From: an uncultured Clostridia bacterium
Lineage (GTDB): Bacteria > Bacillota > Clostridia > TANB77 > CAG-508
Reading direction: 5' to 3'
Assembly: GCA_934162615.1 (NCBI GenBank)
Contig: CAKPJK010000014.1
Coordinates: forward strand, 1-36,961
DNA length: 36,961 nt
Position numbers and translations under genes: made by a program. Positions 1 to 6,994 of this stretch are shown in pieces. How positions within the stretch are numbered: position 1 is the stretch's first letter; every line of letters begins with the position of its first letter. The notes under the pieces were generated by a model. It worked only from the letters and a program-made list of their open reading frames with translations. It searched no databases and was not told the DNA's origin.

Positions 1-420
1 ATTTAAGTTAAACCTATGTTGAGTGCCAAGACACAAAATACATAGTGTAGCCTGTCTCGAGTGAGTGTATTGGGATTAATTTGACGGGAATGAAAATTGT
101 TCGGCCAAATAATTTTTATTCTGGATTATGAAATTATACTTGCAAAAAAGACTAGTAAGTTTGTAAAAGTATGTCAAGGAAAACTTCTAGAATGTTTGCT
201 TTATCAAAAGCTTGAAAATCTGGGGATTAAGGTACGGATTTAAGTGGCGATCTGGTGACTAAAGTAAGTTTAGTTGGTTCCCTTAAACGGAAACGGTTCT
301 AGCAGTAATGCTAAGCGGGAAGTAGAGAAATTCAACCAGACCTAAACCGTAAAATTTACTTGGATTTTTACCATCTATATTTTAATTTAGAAATTATTGG
401 CAAGCCTTAGAGCTTGTTTT
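1..420 (+). ncRNA. Large structured noncoding RNA, possibly 5'-truncated by the window edge
   Basis: No convincing reading frame is present, but the 3' half folds into a compact nested structure. Bases 234-242 pair with 343-350 (ACGG.TTTA with TAAACCGT), 251-256 pair with 335-340 (TCTGGT/ACCAGA), 258-263 pair with 269-274 (ACTAAA/TTTAGT), 278-282 pair with 317-321 (TTCCC/GGGAA), and 300-304 pair with 309-313 (TAGCA/TGCTA) around a GTAA tetraloop. A terminator follows at 401-420. GC content is locally higher than in the flanking spacer, as in stable RNAs. I considered tmRNA, RNase P, 6S and SRP RNA and saw none of their hallmark sequences. It vaguely resembles the raiA class of clostridial RNAs, but I cannot confirm a family. 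The structure is seen directly; the function is unknown. Confidence 0.55.
401..420 (+). terminator. Intrinsic terminator of the structured RNA
   Basis: CAAGC (401-405) pairs with GCTTG (412-416) around a 6-base loop, extended by flanking GG/TT, and is followed by TTTT. It would end transcription of the RNA at 1-420. Confidence 0.55.
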
Positions 421-426
421 AATTTT

Positions 427-501
427 ATATATTAATATTTTAGAAAAAATGATGCATATGGTCTTTCATAAGGACTTTTTCTTCAAATATTAATATATGA
501 T
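427..501. repeat. Long imperfect AT-rich hairpin between the RNA and the membrane gene
   Basis: TATATTAATATTT near 428-440 is complementary to AAATATTAATATA near 485-497. Inside, AGAAAAA near 442 can pair with TTTTTCT near 476, leaving a loop that contains a second short self-complementary segment. It is too AT-rich to assign a role; it could be a terminator-like barrier or a relic of a palindromic repeat. It lies directly upstream of the gene at 549, which otherwise lacks a clear promoter. Confidence 0.4.
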
Positions 502-548
502 AAGTATATAATAATTAATGAATAACAAGAAAGAGGGAAATAATATTA

Positions 549-1094
549 ATGAAAAACAATAAGGAAAGTAAAAAGGAACACTCGAATATGAAATGGGTTA
601 TACAATCATTTATAATGACATTTATTTTATCAATGATATTTGCGTATGTATCAACAAATGGAGTATCAAATTTAAGTTTATTACCTGCACTTTTAATATT
701 GGTATTGGTAGTATTTTTAGGAATATTGTTTGATATTATAGGTGTAGCAGTTACAGTTGCTAATGAAGAGGAATTTCACGCAAAAGCAACTAAAAAAGTA
801 AAAGGTTCAAAAGATTCGATTAAATTGATAAAAAATGCTCCTAAAGTTGCAAATATTTGTGCAGATGTTATTGGTGATATTTGTGGTGTATTAAGTGGTT
901 CTATAAGTGCGTTGATTTCTATAAAGATTTCAACTCAAATGAGTTTGCCATTTGATATTCAGTTTGTTTTGAGTGCTTTGGTATCTGCTTTTACAGTTAG
1001 TGGTAAGGCTTTTGGCAAGGATATTGCTAATAAAAAGTCTACTGAAATTGTGCATAAAGTTGGTATTGTTTTGAACAAATTTAGTAAAAAATAG
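549..1094 (+). CDS. Small membrane protein, DUF21/CorB-like fragment family
   Basis: 181 residues. After a charged N-terminus there are two adjacent hydrophobic segments at about residues 15-36 and 43-65, then a lysine-rich loop and a further Gly/Ser/Ala-rich hydrophobic region at about 103-150. The segment around 'LFDIIGVAVTVANEEEFHA' and 'VIGDICGV' resembles clostridial proteins that databases usually name Mg2+/Co2+ transporter CorB or DUF21-domain proteins. It is much shorter than a full CorB, with no CBS pair or CorC domain. Transport is therefore only a family-level guess. The start is supported by an AAAGAGGGAAA ribosome site at about 530-540. The gene stands alone, closed by the inverted repeat at 1097-1167. 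Confidence 0.65.
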   Translation: MKNNKESKKEHSNMKWVIQSFIMTFILSMIFAYVSTNGVSNLSLLPALLILVLVVFLGILFDIIGVAVTVANEEEFHAKATKKVKGSKDSIKLIKNAPKVANICADVIGDICGVLSGSISALISIKISTQMSLPFDIQFVLSALVSAFTVSGKAFGKDIANKKSTEIVHKVGIVLNKFSKK

Positions 1095-1096
1095 AT

Positions 1097-1167
1097 TGTC
1101 AATAGGGACGCCTTTTTTTGACAAGTGTCTTGCTAGCACTTGTCAAGAAGAGGCGTCCCTATTGACA
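1097..1167. repeat. Nested palindrome of the GGGACG/CGTCCC family, probable terminator
   Basis: A perfect 16-bp inverted repeat (1097-1112 with 1152-1167, TGTCAATAGGGACGCC and its complement) encloses a second perfect 10-bp inverted repeat (1118-1127 with 1137-1146, TTGACAAGTG/CACTTGTCAA). It sits between convergent genes and could end transcription from both sides. It shares the GGGACG/CGTCCC core with palindromes near 5765, 15226, 25841 and 33690. Confidence 0.85.
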
Positions 1168-1169
1168 TT

Positions 1170-1451
1170 TTAATTCATTTCTTTTATTTCAAATTTATAA
1201 TCTTTTAAAGGTATGCTATTAAAATATATTTTTTCTGGTGCAATATCTTCACCAGTACTCCATTTTAGAGTTATCCCATAAATTTTAACTTTTTTGAAAT
1301 TTTCTTTATTTCTTAAATTTTTATAATAATCAAATTTTAACATTTCTTTCATATCATATATTTTTTCTTCATTATTTTTGAATTTTATATAAAGTAAATA
1401 TCCTTCTAATGGTTTTACTTCAATAGGTAATTCTTCTATTTTATTTTTCAT
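1170..1451 (-). CDS. DUF2442 family protein
   Basis: 93 residues. It has the DUF2442 layout: a short beta-rich N-terminus ('EVKPLEGYLLYIKFKNNEEKIYDM'), a middle 'FDYYKNLRN.ENFKKVKI', and the closing pattern 'W..GEDIAPEKIY' typical of the family. The ribosome site AGGGGGAA lies just upstream of the start. It is the second gene of a two-gene minus-strand unit with the DUF4160 gene (25-base gap). DUF4160 and DUF2442 genes are repeatedly found side by side and are often listed as putative toxin-antitoxin partners; the activity is not established. No membrane or export signal is seen. Confidence 0.8.
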   Translation of the reverse strand: MKNKIEELPIEVKPLEGYLLYIKFKNNEEKIYDMKEMLKFDYYKNLRNKENFKKVKIYGITLKWSTGEDIAPEKIYFNSIPLKDYKFEIKEMN

Positions 1452-1476
1452 ATTATATTTCCCCCTAATATAAATA

Positions 1477-1743
1477 TTATTTTAAAGGCTCAATTGTAAA
1501 AGTACCATTTCCAGATTGTAGCATATTCCATAAAGTAATTAATTCTTCTTTTCTAAGTTCAATCCAAGCAACGATTAATTTTTTTTGCTTGTTGGGAATT
1601 GTACCAGACAATATGTTACCGTCAAAATCAACACTACATCTATATTCTGCATATTGTACATGGATATGTGGTAAATGATGTCTATCAGTATCATTAAAGT
1701 ACATACTGATAATGATACCATAGAATTGTGAAACTATAGGCAA
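1477..1743 (-). CDS. DUF4160 family protein
   Basis: 88 residues. The family signature is clear: 'GIIISMYFNDTDRHHLPHIHVQYAEY' followed by 'G.I..G.IP..Q.KLI.AWIELR..EL...W'. The conserved His-rich stretch (HHLPHIH) could bind metal. The start is fixed by a strong AGGAGGTGAA ribosome site at about 1748-1757. It leads the minus-strand pair with the DUF2442 gene. The family is small, cytoplasmic and of unknown biochemical activity; the pairing suggests a toxin-antitoxin or regulatory module, which is inference. Confidence 0.85.
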   Translation of the reverse strand: MPIVSQFYGIIISMYFNDTDRHHLPHIHVQYAEYRCSVDFDGNILSGTIPNKQKKLIVAWIELRKEELITLWNMLQSGNGTFTIEPLK

Positions 1744-1906
1744 TAGGCTTCACCTCCTTTAGTATAGCATTTTAAAATATTAAAATCAATAAAAATGAAA
1801 AATTTACTATAGAATTATAGTAGAATTAAATAAATGAATTAATAATGTATTTATATCATATTATTTTACATAATACAAGTGGTTGAGAGAAAATTTATAA
1901 AATTTA

Positions 1907-1935
1907 TTGTTTAAGCACAATATTTTTGATACAAT
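1907..1935 (+). promoter_or_regulatory. Promoter of the SDR gene
   Basis: TTGTTT (1907-1912), a 17-base spacer and TACAAT (1930-1935). Transcription would start about 17 bases before the ribosome site of the dehydrogenase gene. Confidence 0.55.
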
Positions 1936-1959
1936 ATCATAAAAGAACGGAGGGAATTT

Positions 1960-2721
1960 ATGAAAGCATTAATAACAGGGGCATCTTCTGGAATAGGAAG
2001 AGATATGGCAAGAGTATTGGCAAAAAAAGGATACAATTTAGTATTAGTTGCAAGAGATGAACAAAAATTAAATGAATTAGCAGAAGAATTAAAAAAAGAA
2101 AATAATATAGAAACTCAAGTAATATCAATGGATTTATCAATAGAACAGAATTGTAAAGATTTGCACAAAAGTGTAAAAGATGTGGATATCTTAATCAATA
2201 ATGCGGGTTTTGGGGATTGTGGAAACTTTACACATACAGATTTAAACAAGGAATTGACAATGATAAAAACAAATATTATTGCATATCATATTTTAACAAA
2301 ATTATATTTAGTTGATATGAAAGCAAAAAATAGTGGTAAAATTTTAAATGTTGCATCAATTGCAGGTTTTATGCCAGGACCATTAATGGCAACTTATTAT
2401 TCAACAAAGGCGTATGTTGTAAGACTTTCAGAATCTATTAGAGAAGAATTAAAAAAGGAAAAATCAAATGTTCAAATTAGTATTTTGTGCCCAGGTCCAG
2501 TAAATACAAACTTTAATAATGTTGCAAATGTTAGGTTTCATATGAGAGAGGCTAATAGTTATAGTGTTGCTAATTTTGCAATAAAGAAATTGCTTAATGG
2601 TAAATTTTATATTGTACCTGGTTTGGATGTGAAGTTGGGCATTTTCTTTAGTCATTTTGTGCCTAGTAGTTTTGTGGCAAAAATCACTTATAGGGTACAA
2701 AAAAGAAAATTAGAAAAATAG
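1960..2721 (+). CDS. Short-chain dehydrogenase/reductase (SDR)
   Basis: 253 residues, the usual length of classical SDRs. The NAD(P)-binding glycine motif TGASSGIG is at residues 6-13, NNAG at about 80-84, a catalytic Ser in 'NVASIAG' and the Tyr-x3-Lys pair in 'YYSTKAY' (about 147-151), then 'CPGPV' after the active site. It probably oxidises or reduces a small alcohol or ketone using NAD(P)H in the cytoplasm; the substrate cannot be read from the sequence. The closest general type is the YqjQ/DltE-like group of SDRs. The ribosome site ACGGAGGGA supports the ATG start. It is a monocistronic gene with its own promoter, divergent from the DUF4160 pair. Confidence 0.9.
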   Translation: MKALITGASSGIGRDMARVLAKKGYNLVLVARDEQKLNELAEELKKENNIETQVISMDLSIEQNCKDLHKSVKDVDILINNAGFGDCGNFTHTDLNKELTMIKTNIIAYHILTKLYLVDMKAKNSGKILNVASIAGFMPGPLMATYYSTKAYVVRLSESIREELKKEKSNVQISILCPGPVNTNFNNVANVRFHMREANSYSVANFAIKKLLNGKFYIVPGLDVKLGIFFSHFVPSSFVAKITYRVQKRKLEK

Positions 2722-2727
2722 TATTGG

Positions 2728-2756
2728 TTGACAAATAATCTAAATTATGTTATCTT
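2728..2756 (+). promoter_or_regulatory. Promoter of pyrF
   Basis: TTGACA (2728-2733), a 17-base spacer and TATCTT (2751-2756) preceded by an extended TGT. It lies in the 95-base gap before pyrF. Confidence 0.6.
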
Positions 2757-2789
2757 TAATAAGTCGTAAATAAACAATGATTTTTAAGT

Positions 2790-2801
2790 CCTCAATTGAG
2801 G
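2790..2801. promoter_or_regulatory. Perfect 12-bp palindrome in the pyrF leader
   Basis: CCTCAATTGAGG lies between the promoter and the ribosome site of pyrF, about 30 bases downstream of the likely transcription start. It may be an operator or a small leader hairpin. No typical pyrimidine attenuator (PyrR stem-loop) is visible. Confidence 0.4.
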
Positions 2802-2816
2802 CAGAAAGGAAAAGAT

Positions 2817-3719
2817 ATGAAGAATATCATGGAACGGTTAAATGATGGAGTGTTAGAGAAAGGACCTCTTTTAGCAGGTTTGGATCCTGATATGGACAAA
2901 TTAAAAGTCCTATTAGATGCTATAGGTTATGGAGGAACTTATAGTGATTTCTTACGGGATTATTGCTTTGAATATATTGAAGCAGTAAAAGACACTGTGG
3001 CAGCAATAAAAGTAAACATTGCTTTTTTTGAGGCGTATGCTTTATTACCAACATTTTGGGAAGTATTAGATAAGGCAAAAGCAAGAGGTTTAATAGTCAT
3101 TGCTGATGTAAAAAGAGCAGATATAGGCAATACATCGGCAAAGTATGCGGAGGCTTTTTTATATAAAGAGTCACCGATTGATTTTATTACAATAAATCCA
3201 TACTTTGGAACGGATGGAGTTCAACCATTTTTAGATTTGGCTGAAAAAAATGACAAGGGAGTTTTTGTGTTAACAAAAACTTCAAATCCATCGTCGGCAG
3301 AAATTCAAAATTTGCTTACATCAGATGGAGAATATGTTTATCAAAAAGTTGGCCGCAAAACAGAGGAATGGGGAAAAAACATTTCTGAAGATATGGCATC
3401 ATATACTCCAGTTGGTGATGTTGTTGGAGCAACACATCCACTTGATGCAAAGGAATTAAGAAAAATGTTGCCGAAAACTTTCTTTTTAGTTCCTGGCTAT
3501 GGTGCACAGGGGGCAACGGCTAATGATATTGTTGTTAACTTTGATTCACATGGTGGAGGAGCAATTGTAAACTCTTCTCGTGGCTTAATGTTTGCGTACA
3601 ATAAAACAGACAAGTATTCTGCAAAGCAGTGGGCACAAGCAACTGCAGATGAGGCAGTAAGAGCTCAAAAAGAGCTTGTAGAGGCAGTGCAAACACACAT
3701 AAAATCTATAAAAAAATAA
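2817..3719 (+). CDS. pyrF: Orotidine 5'-phosphate decarboxylase, subfamily 2
   Basis: Removes CO2 from orotidine monophosphate to give UMP, the last step of de novo pyrimidine synthesis, in the cytosol. 300 residues, the length of the longer subfamily-2 enzymes. The catalytic Lys/Asp cluster is in 'ADVKRADIGNTS' (about residues 95-106); 'AAIKVNIAFFEAY' precedes it and the phosphate-binding 'VPGYGAQG' follows. I chose ATG 2817 (MKNIMERL) rather than the TTG 21 bases upstream, because AAAGGA lies 5-6 bases before it. No other pyr genes are adjacent. A terminator follows directly. Confidence 0.95.
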   Translation: MKNIMERLNDGVLEKGPLLAGLDPDMDKLKVLLDAIGYGGTYSDFLRDYCFEYIEAVKDTVAAIKVNIAFFEAYALLPTFWEVLDKAKARGLIVIADVKRADIGNTSAKYAEAFLYKESPIDFITINPYFGTDGVQPFLDLAEKNDKGVFVLTKTSNPSSAEIQNLLTSDGEYVYQKVGRKTEEWGKNISEDMASYTPVGDVVGATHPLDAKELRKMLPKTFFLVPGYGAQGATANDIVVNFDSHGGGAIVNSSRGLMFAYNKTDKYSAKQWAQATADEAVRAQKELVEAVQTHIKSIKK

Positions 3720-3732
3720 ACCGAACCAACAA

Positions 3733-3767
3733 GAGAGACTCTCAGTTTGTTACTGAGGGTCTCTTTT
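3733..3767 (+). terminator. Terminator after pyrF
   Basis: AGAGAC.CTCAG pairs with CTGAG.GTCTCT around a 7-base loop and is followed by TTTT. Confidence 0.85.
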
Positions 3768-3821
3768 GGCATAAAAAATGTGGAAAATCGCAGGAAATAT
3801 CTAAAAAAATGTGTAAAACCC

Positions 3822-3855
3822 TTGACAAATGCATAAAAATAGTGTAAAGTATAAT
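3822..3855 (+). promoter_or_regulatory. Promoter of the ylxM-ffh operon
   Basis: TTGACA at 3822-3827. At the preferred 17-base spacing the -10 would be TAAAGT (3845-3850); a perfect TATAAT lies at 3850-3855 but with a 22-base spacer. Either way, transcription starts just before the ribosome site of ylxM, which argues against the earlier ATG at 3829. Confidence 0.6.
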
Positions 3856-3882
3856 AGCATTACAAAAAAGAGGGTAGTTATT

Positions 3883-4230
3883 ATGGAAAAAAACGTAGAA
3901 ATAAGTATATTGTGTGATTTATATGGAAAATTGTTAACCCAAAAACAATTTGACTTCTTAAATGACTACTACAATAACGACTTGTCACTATCAGAAATAG
4001 CAGAAAACAACCAAATAACAAGACAAGCGGTTAGAGACATAATAAAGAAAGGGGAGAAAAAGCTTTTCGAATACGAAGAGAAGTTGTTATTTATGAAAAG
4101 GATGTCGAATCAAGAAAAAACAATAGAGCACGTACTATCAGAACTAACAAAAATAGAAAAAACTTCATCTGATAAAAAAGTTGCTCAAATCTTAGAGACT
4201 GTTAAAAAAGAATTAAATTGTTTAGTATAA
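3883..4230 (+). CDS. ylxM: YlxM-like SRP-associated DNA-binding protein
   Basis: 115 residues. An N-terminal sigma-70-region-4-like helix-turn-helix is visible: 'LTQKQFDFLNDYYNNDLSLSEIAE' then 'ITRQAVRDIIKKGEKKLFEYE', followed by a charged helical tail. YlxM proteins sit next to ffh in Firmicutes and modulate the signal recognition particle. The start at 3883 (MEKNVEI) is chosen because the promoter overlaps the upstream in-frame codons and AGAGGG lies before it. The protein is the first of the ylxM-ffh-rpsP-khpA-rimM-trmD-rplS cluster. A large hairpin (4231-4350) separates it from ffh. Confidence 0.9.
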   Translation: MEKNVEISILCDLYGKLLTQKQFDFLNDYYNNDLSLSEIAENNQITRQAVRDIIKKGEKKLFEYEEKLLFMKRMSNQEKTIEHVLSELTKIEKTSSDKKVAQILETVKKELNCLV

Positions 4231-4350
4231 TTTGAAAAATAATCATCATTTGGCGTTGTTAAACTTCAATTTAAATTTAATCAACGTGCACACGCACGCC
4301 TCATAAATTTAAATCTTGTTTGCCTAGCCAAATAACGATTCTTTTCCAAA
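4231..4350. repeat. Long intergenic hairpin between ylxM and ffh (TTGAAAAATAAT family)
   Basis: Outer arms 4231-4254 and 4327-4350 pair almost completely (TTTGAAAAATAATCATCATT with AATAACGATTCTTTTCCAAA, plus TGGC/GCCA). Further in, ATTTAAATTTAA pairs with AAATTTAAAT, and the loop contains GCAC/GTGC steps. Similar arms recur at 6363-6418, 17375-17431 and 35028-35083. Confidence 0.75.
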
Positions 4351-4382
4351 TTAATTAGAACTAGGAAGGAATGAAAAAACTT

Positions 4383-5732
4383 ATGGCTTTTGAAGGATTA
4401 TCTTCTAGATTGCAAGAAATAACAAGAAAGTTAAAAGGCAAAGCAAGAATTACTGAATCAGATTTAAAAGAAATATTAAGAGAAGTAAAACTTGCATTGT
4501 TAGAAGCGGATGTAAACTATAAAATTGTAAAAGAATTTATAGCAAATATTCAAGAAAAAGCCTTGGGGCAAGATGTTTTAAAATCATTAACTCCAGGACA
4601 ACAAGTTGTAAAAATAGTTAAAGATGAGTTAGTTGAACTTTTAGGTGGAACAGAAAGCAAAGTTAATTTTTCACCAAATCCACCAACAATAATAATGATG
4701 GTCGGACTTCAGGGTTCAGGTAAAACAACAACATCTGGAAAACTTGCAAATTTATTTAGAAAACAAGGTAAAAAGCCATTATTAGTTGCATGTGATGTTT
4801 ATAGACCAGCAGCTATCAAGCAATTACAAGTTGTTGGAGCACAATTAAATATTCCTGTATATGCAAATGAACAATCAAAAGATGTTGTACATATTGCAAA
4901 ACAAGCAATAAATGTGGCAATGTCAAAATTGAATGATGTAATTATTCTAGATACGGCTGGACGTTTACAAATAGACGAGCAGTTAATGGAAGAATTACAA
5001 AATGTTAAAAAGAGTGTAAAACCTCATGAAATATTATTAGTTGTAGATTCTATGACTGGTCAAGAGGCTGTAAATGTTGCAGAAACATTTAACGAAAAAG
5101 TTGGAATAGATGGAATTGTTTTAACAAAGTTAGATGGTGATACCCGTGGTGGTGCAGCACTTTCAGTTAAAAAAGTTACTGGTAGACCTATAAAATTTGC
5201 AGCAACTGGTGAGAAAATGAGTGATATAGAAGTTTTTCATCCAGATAGAATGGCATCAAGAATTTTAGGAATGGGTGACATTTTGGCAGTTATAGAAAAA
5301 GCAGAAGAGGCTTTTGATTTAGAAGAAGCCGAAAAATTAGAAAAGAAAATGAGAAAGAACGAGTTAGATTTAGATGACTATTTGGCTCAAATTAGACAAA
5401 TGAAAAAAATGGGTTCTTTTTCATCATTATTAAAACTAATTCCTGGTATGAATCAATTTAAAGATATCAAAGTTGATGACAAGGAATTTGGTAAAATAGA
5501 AGCAATTATTTGTTCTATGACTCCTAAGGAAAAAAGAAATACAAAACTTTTAAATGCAAGTAGAAGAATTAGAATTGCAAAGGGTAGTGGAACAACAGTA
5601 CAAGACATAAATAAATTCATAAAATCTTATGAAATGACACAAAAAATGATGAAACAAATGAAGAGTAAAGGTGGAATGAAAAAATTTATGAATGGTATTG
5701 ATGAAAATGCTTTGAAAAATTTTAAAATATAG
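4383..5732 (+). CDS. ffh: Signal recognition particle GTPase Ffh
   Basis: 449 residues. The protein subunit of the SRP binds signal sequences of nascent membrane and secreted proteins and docks with FtsY. It has an N-terminal helical N domain, a P-loop 'GLQGSGKTTTSGKLA' from about residue 108, 'DTAGRLQ' at about 190, 'TKLDGDTRGGA' at about 248, and the methionine-rich M domain from about 300 ('GMNQFKD', 'MTPKEK', 'RRIRIAKGSG', ending in KMMKQMK). I prefer ATG 4383 because the mature family N-terminus is MAFEGLS. The ATG at 4371 has its AGGAAGG site only one base away, although 13 bases for 4383 is long, so the start is not certain. Confidence 0.97.
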   Translation: MAFEGLSSRLQEITRKLKGKARITESDLKEILREVKLALLEADVNYKIVKEFIANIQEKALGQDVLKSLTPGQQVVKIVKDELVELLGGTESKVNFSPNPPTIIMMVGLQGSGKTTTSGKLANLFRKQGKKPLLVACDVYRPAAIKQLQVVGAQLNIPVYANEQSKDVVHIAKQAINVAMSKLNDVIILDTAGRLQIDEQLMEELQNVKKSVKPHEILLVVDSMTGQEAVNVAETFNEKVGIDGIVLTKLDGDTRGGAALSVKKVTGRPIKFAATGEKMSDIEVFHPDRMASRILGMGDILAVIEKAEEAFDLEEAEKLEKKMRKNELDLDDYLAQIRQMKKMGSFSSLLKLIPGMNQFKDIKVDDKEFGKIEAIICSMTPKEKRNTKLLNASRRIRIAKGSGTTVQDINKFIKSYEMTQKMMKQMKSKGGMKKFMNGIDENALKNFKI

Positions 5733-5764
5733 TTATTAACTTTTTAAGTTTATATAAAAAATTA

Positions 5765-5813
5765 GAGGACTGTCCCATAATCCCTTTAAAAGGGGATTTT
5801 AAGGAACGTCCCT
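5765..5813. repeat. Imperfect palindrome of the GGGACG family between ffh and rpsP
   Basis: GAGGAC.GTCCC on the left faces GGAACGTCCCTC on the right, with an inner AATCCC/GGGGATT stem. It ends eight bases before the rpsP ribosome site. It may partly separate ffh from rpsP transcription or tune translation. Confidence 0.55.
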
Positions 5814-5836
5814 CAATCCCAGGAGGTGAAATTAAA

Positions 5837-6073
5837 ATGGTAAAAATCAGATTACAAAGAGAAGGAAAGAAAAAAGCTCCTTTCTATCATATAGTAGTTG
5901 CTGATTCTAAATCTCCAAGAGATGGTAAAATAATCGAAAAAATAGGAACATACAACCCAATGACAGAACCATCTACAATAGTTTTAGATCAAGAAAAAGT
6001 TGCACAATGGATTAAAAATGGTGCAAAACCAACAGACACTGTTAAAAAATTAATTGAAAATGCAGCAAAATAA
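5837..6073 (+). CDS. rpsP: 30S ribosomal protein bS16
   Basis: 78 residues, starting 'MVKIRLQREGKKKAPFYHIV' with the bS16 signature 'ADSKSPRDGKIIEKIGTYNP'. It is a structural protein of the small subunit needed for assembly. A very strong AGGAGGTGAA site precedes the ATG. Its place between ffh and khpA is the usual Firmicutes order. Confidence 0.98.
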   Translation: MVKIRLQREGKKKAPFYHIVVADSKSPRDGKIIEKIGTYNPMTEPSTIVLDQEKVAQWIKNGAKPTDTVKKLIENAAK

Positions 6074-6074
6074 T

Positions 6075-6103
6075 TTTGTTATTGTTATTAGAGTAATAAC
6101 AAA
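6075..6103 (+). other. Hairpin between rpsP and khpA
   Basis: GTTATTA (6084-6090) and TAATAAC (6094-6100) pair perfectly around GAG, and TTTGTTATT at 6075 can alternatively pair with AATAACAAA at 6095. There is no T-run, so it is more likely an mRNA-stability or processing element than a terminator. Confidence 0.4.
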
Positions 6104-6131
6104 TTGAAGCGTAGTGAAAGGATATTTAGCT

Positions 6132-6362
6132 ATGAAAGAAATTATTGAAACTATAATTTTAAATCTTGTTGATAACAAAGATGCAGTTGAAATAACTGAA
6201 AAACAAGATGAAAAATCTGTAGTATTTGAAGTAAAAGTTGCAAATGAAGATATGGGTAGAGTAATTGGTAAACAAGGAAGACTTGCAAAATCTATAAGAA
6301 CTGTTGCAAAATCAGTTGGTGCTAGAGAACATAAGAAAGTTTCTGTAGAATTTATTGATTAG
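6132..6362 (+). CDS. khpA: KH-domain RNA-binding protein KhpA
   Basis: 76 residues, made of one KH domain with the GxxG loop in 'GRVIGKQGRLAKSIRTV'. KhpA (YlqC) forms a dimer with KhpB/Jag in Firmicutes and influences cell division and elongation genes after transcription. I chose ATG 6132 (MKEIIETI) over the upstream GTG at 6114 because AAAGGA is 9 bases before it and the length matches the family. It lies between rpsP and rimM, its conserved position. Confidence 0.93.
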   Translation: MKEIIETIILNLVDNKDAVEITEKQDEKSVVFEVKVANEDMGRVIGKQGRLAKSIRTVAKSVGAREHKKVSVEFID

Positions 6363-6418
6363 AAATTTGAAAAAAAATTGCCATTTGGCATAAGCCAAAT
6401 AACAATTTTTCCAAATTT
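6363..6418. repeat. Intergenic hairpin between khpA and rimM (TTGAAAAATAAT family)
   Basis: Arms 6363-6389 and 6394-6418 pair closely (AAATTTGAAAAAAAATTG with CAATTTTTCCAAATTT, then ATTTGGC/GCCAAAT) around a 4-5-base loop. It resembles the arms of 4231-4350. Confidence 0.75.
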
Positions 6419-6444
6419 AAATTTATAAAAAAGGAAATAGTTTA

Positions 6445-6951
6445 ATGCAAGAATTTTTAGAAATAGGTCAAATAGTTAATACATTTGGAATAAAAGGAAT
6501 TGTCAAAGTCAAACCTTTTACAGATGATATAACCAGATTTGATGACTTAGAAAAAGTATATGTTGAATCAAATAAAACTAAAAAACAATATGAAATTGAA
6601 GAAGTAAAATATCATAAAGATATGGTATTAATTAAATTCAAAGGGATAGACAGAGTGGAAGATGCAGAATTGTTGCGTAATTCATATTTGAAAGTTAATA
6701 GACAAGATGAACCTGAACTTGAAGAAGGTACATATTATATTGTCGATTTAATTGGATTAGATGTTTATTCTGATGAAGGCAAATTGCTTGGAAAATTGGA
6801 TGATGTTTTTAATAGTGGAAGTTGTGACATATATGTTGTAAAAGACGAACTTGGAAAACAATTATTATTGCCTGCAATATCTGATGTAATTAAAGAAATT
6901 AATTTAGAAGAAAAGAAGATAGTTGCACATTTGCTTAAAGGTCTAGTTTAA
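6445..6951 (+). CDS. rimM: Ribosome maturation factor RimM
   Basis: 168 residues. It assists 30S assembly around the 3' domain of 16S rRNA and bS16-uS19. The N-terminal RimM barrel is recognisable from 'IGQIVNTFGIKGIVKVKPFTDD', with 'YHKDMVLIKFKGIDRVEDAELLRN' following. The C-terminal PRC barrel is 'YYIVDLIGLDVYSDEGKLLGKLDDVFNSGSCDIYVV' to 'LLPAISDVIKEIN'. AAAAAGGA precedes the ATG. It is co-directional with trmD, as expected. Confidence 0.96.
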   Translation: MQEFLEIGQIVNTFGIKGIVKVKPFTDDITRFDDLEKVYVESNKTKKQYEIEEVKYHKDMVLIKFKGIDRVEDAELLRNSYLKVNRQDEPELEEGTYYIVDLIGLDVYSDEGKLLGKLDDVFNSGSCDIYVVKDELGKQLLLPAISDVIKEINLEEKKIVAHLLKGLV

Positions 6952-6994
6952 AAAAATGACTGCCGTTTGGCGTTGTTATGGGGGTATAAAATAA

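Noticed and set aside
1..420. tmRNA, RNase P RNA, 6S RNA or a group I/II intron
   Set aside because: None of the hallmark sequences (tmRNA 3' CCA and tag, RNase P core, intron domain V or the P-Q-R-S elements) could be found.
4104..4110. Spo0A box TGTCGAA inside ylxM
   Set aside because: It lies in coding sequence with no promoter nearby; it was kept only as an indication of the chance frequency of the heptamer.
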